A stretch of DNA of 6,089 bases from an uncultured Pseudomonadota bacterium. Lineage in GTDB: Bacteria > Myxococcota_A > UBA796 > GCA-2862545. The notes beneath the pieces were generated by a model that was not told where the DNA came from, ran no database searches, and saw nothing but the letters and a program-made list of their open reading frames with translations. The stretch is taken from contig CALATR010000547.1 in NCBI GenBank assembly GCA_937891875.1, forward strand, positions 1 to 6,089. The letters are read 5' to 3'. The position numbers and the translations under genes are program-made. This document shows, one piece after another, positions 5,671-6,089 of the stretch (position 1 is the first letter of the stretch; each line of letters begins with the position of its first letter).

Positions 5671-6089
5671 CGTCCGTCAGCACCCGCCCCTCCGGATCCA
5701 GGGCGATGATCCTGCCCTTCCTGTCGCCGACGACCCAGGTGCCAGCGGTGCCCCGGCGGATGACGGCGCCCTCGGCGTGCTCGAGGACCAGGGTGACGGT
5801 GGCGGCGGGGGTGCGGTGCTGCAGGTGCAGGGCGGGCGTGCGTCCACCGGGATCGTCGGCCAGATCGAGCCAGATCAGCAGGACGCGCTTGCCCTCGACC
5901 CGCACACCCACGGCGATGAGGCCGGGGTCCTGGGGGGCGTCTTCCCGGGCCAGGAGGACGCGCGACTCCACGCCCAGCTGGACCAGGTCGAGGGCGCTCG
6001 GGTCGAACACCACCACCTCGGCGCCGGCGAAGAACGGCTCGGACCACTCGAAGACGTCGTTGCCGTCGTGGCGGGCCGGGACGCGGGCG
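5660..6089 (-). CDS. C-terminal part of an unidentified protein with a beta-propeller-like last blade (partial)
   Basis: The frame is open from the right edge to the TGA at 5660-5662 and shows 142 residues; the true start lies outside the window. A GTG at 6014-6016 could start a 118-aa version, but protein-like sequence (for example DVFEWSEPFF) continues upstream in the same frame and no ribosome site precedes that GTG, so a longer protein is preferred. The visible part is a series of beta-type stretches (GLIAVGVRVEGKRVLLIWLDL; TVTLVLEHAEGAVI). It closes with TWVVGD.KGRIIALDPEGRVL, which fits the outer strands of a PQQ- or WD-type propeller blade. It also recalls the C-termini of the bpX beta-propeller proteins of MoxR-vWA ternary systems, which are common in these bacteria; that link is from memory and unproven without the neighbouring genes. 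It converges on the lipoprotein operon with 3 nt between stop codons. Confidence 0.7.
   Translation of the reverse strand, partial: ARVPARHDGNDVFEWSEPFFAGAEVVVFDPSALDLVQLGVESRVLLAREDAPQDPGLIAVGVRVEGKRVLLIWLDLADDPGGRTPALHLQHRTPAATVTLVLEHAEGAVIRRGTAGTWVVGDRKGRIIALDPEGRVLTDVRS

Overview
The window is high-GC, densely coding bacterial DNA. Two secreted proteins look typical of Myxococcota or related former Deltaproteobacteria. One carries an Asp/Thr-alternating linker right after the lipobox and a CGNG...GE.CDDGN...GDYC..DC motif, the myxobacterial cysteine-rich repeat. That assignment is an inference from protein style; no rRNA or other taxonomic marker is present. I see no insertion sequences, phage genes, CRISPR arrays, tRNA or rRNA.

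Layout: (1) 1-104 is non-coding tail sequence with one small hairpin. (2) 105-1184 on the minus strand holds a two-gene unit of unrecognised cytoplasmic proteins: a 95-aa protein followed after a 3-nt gap by a 262-aa protein. (3) An 86-bp divergent control region separates this pair from the next gene. (4) 1271-3142 on the plus strand encodes a 623-aa lipoprotein peptidase of family M2 (angiotensin-converting-enzyme family), with the zinc and catalytic motifs present. This is the only confidently assigned enzyme. (5) 3219-5656 on the plus strand encodes two lipoproteins joined by a GTGA stop/start overlap: a 281-aa cysteine-rich protein and a 531-aa protein that appears to be a chain of about 80-residue beta domains. 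(6) 5660-6089 on the minus strand is the 3' end of a gene that enters from the right edge and converges tail-to-tail on the lipoprotein operon with a 3-nt gap. Its C-terminus looks like a beta-propeller blade.

The three plus-strand genes all encode predicted lipoproteins, so this block makes an exported set: one dipeptidyl carboxypeptidase and two structural or binding proteins. The two small lipoproteins are probably co-translated and share an N-terminal plan (lipobox, acidic linker, C-x3-C-x4-C). The peptidase and the first small lipoprotein have a similar promoter-like element (GGCTA) at the same distance from the ATG, which hints at similar expression. Nothing shows that the peptidase acts on the lipoproteins. 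No established defence, secretion or biosynthetic system can be recognised. The most novel material is the lipoprotein pair and the unassigned minus-strand gene pair.
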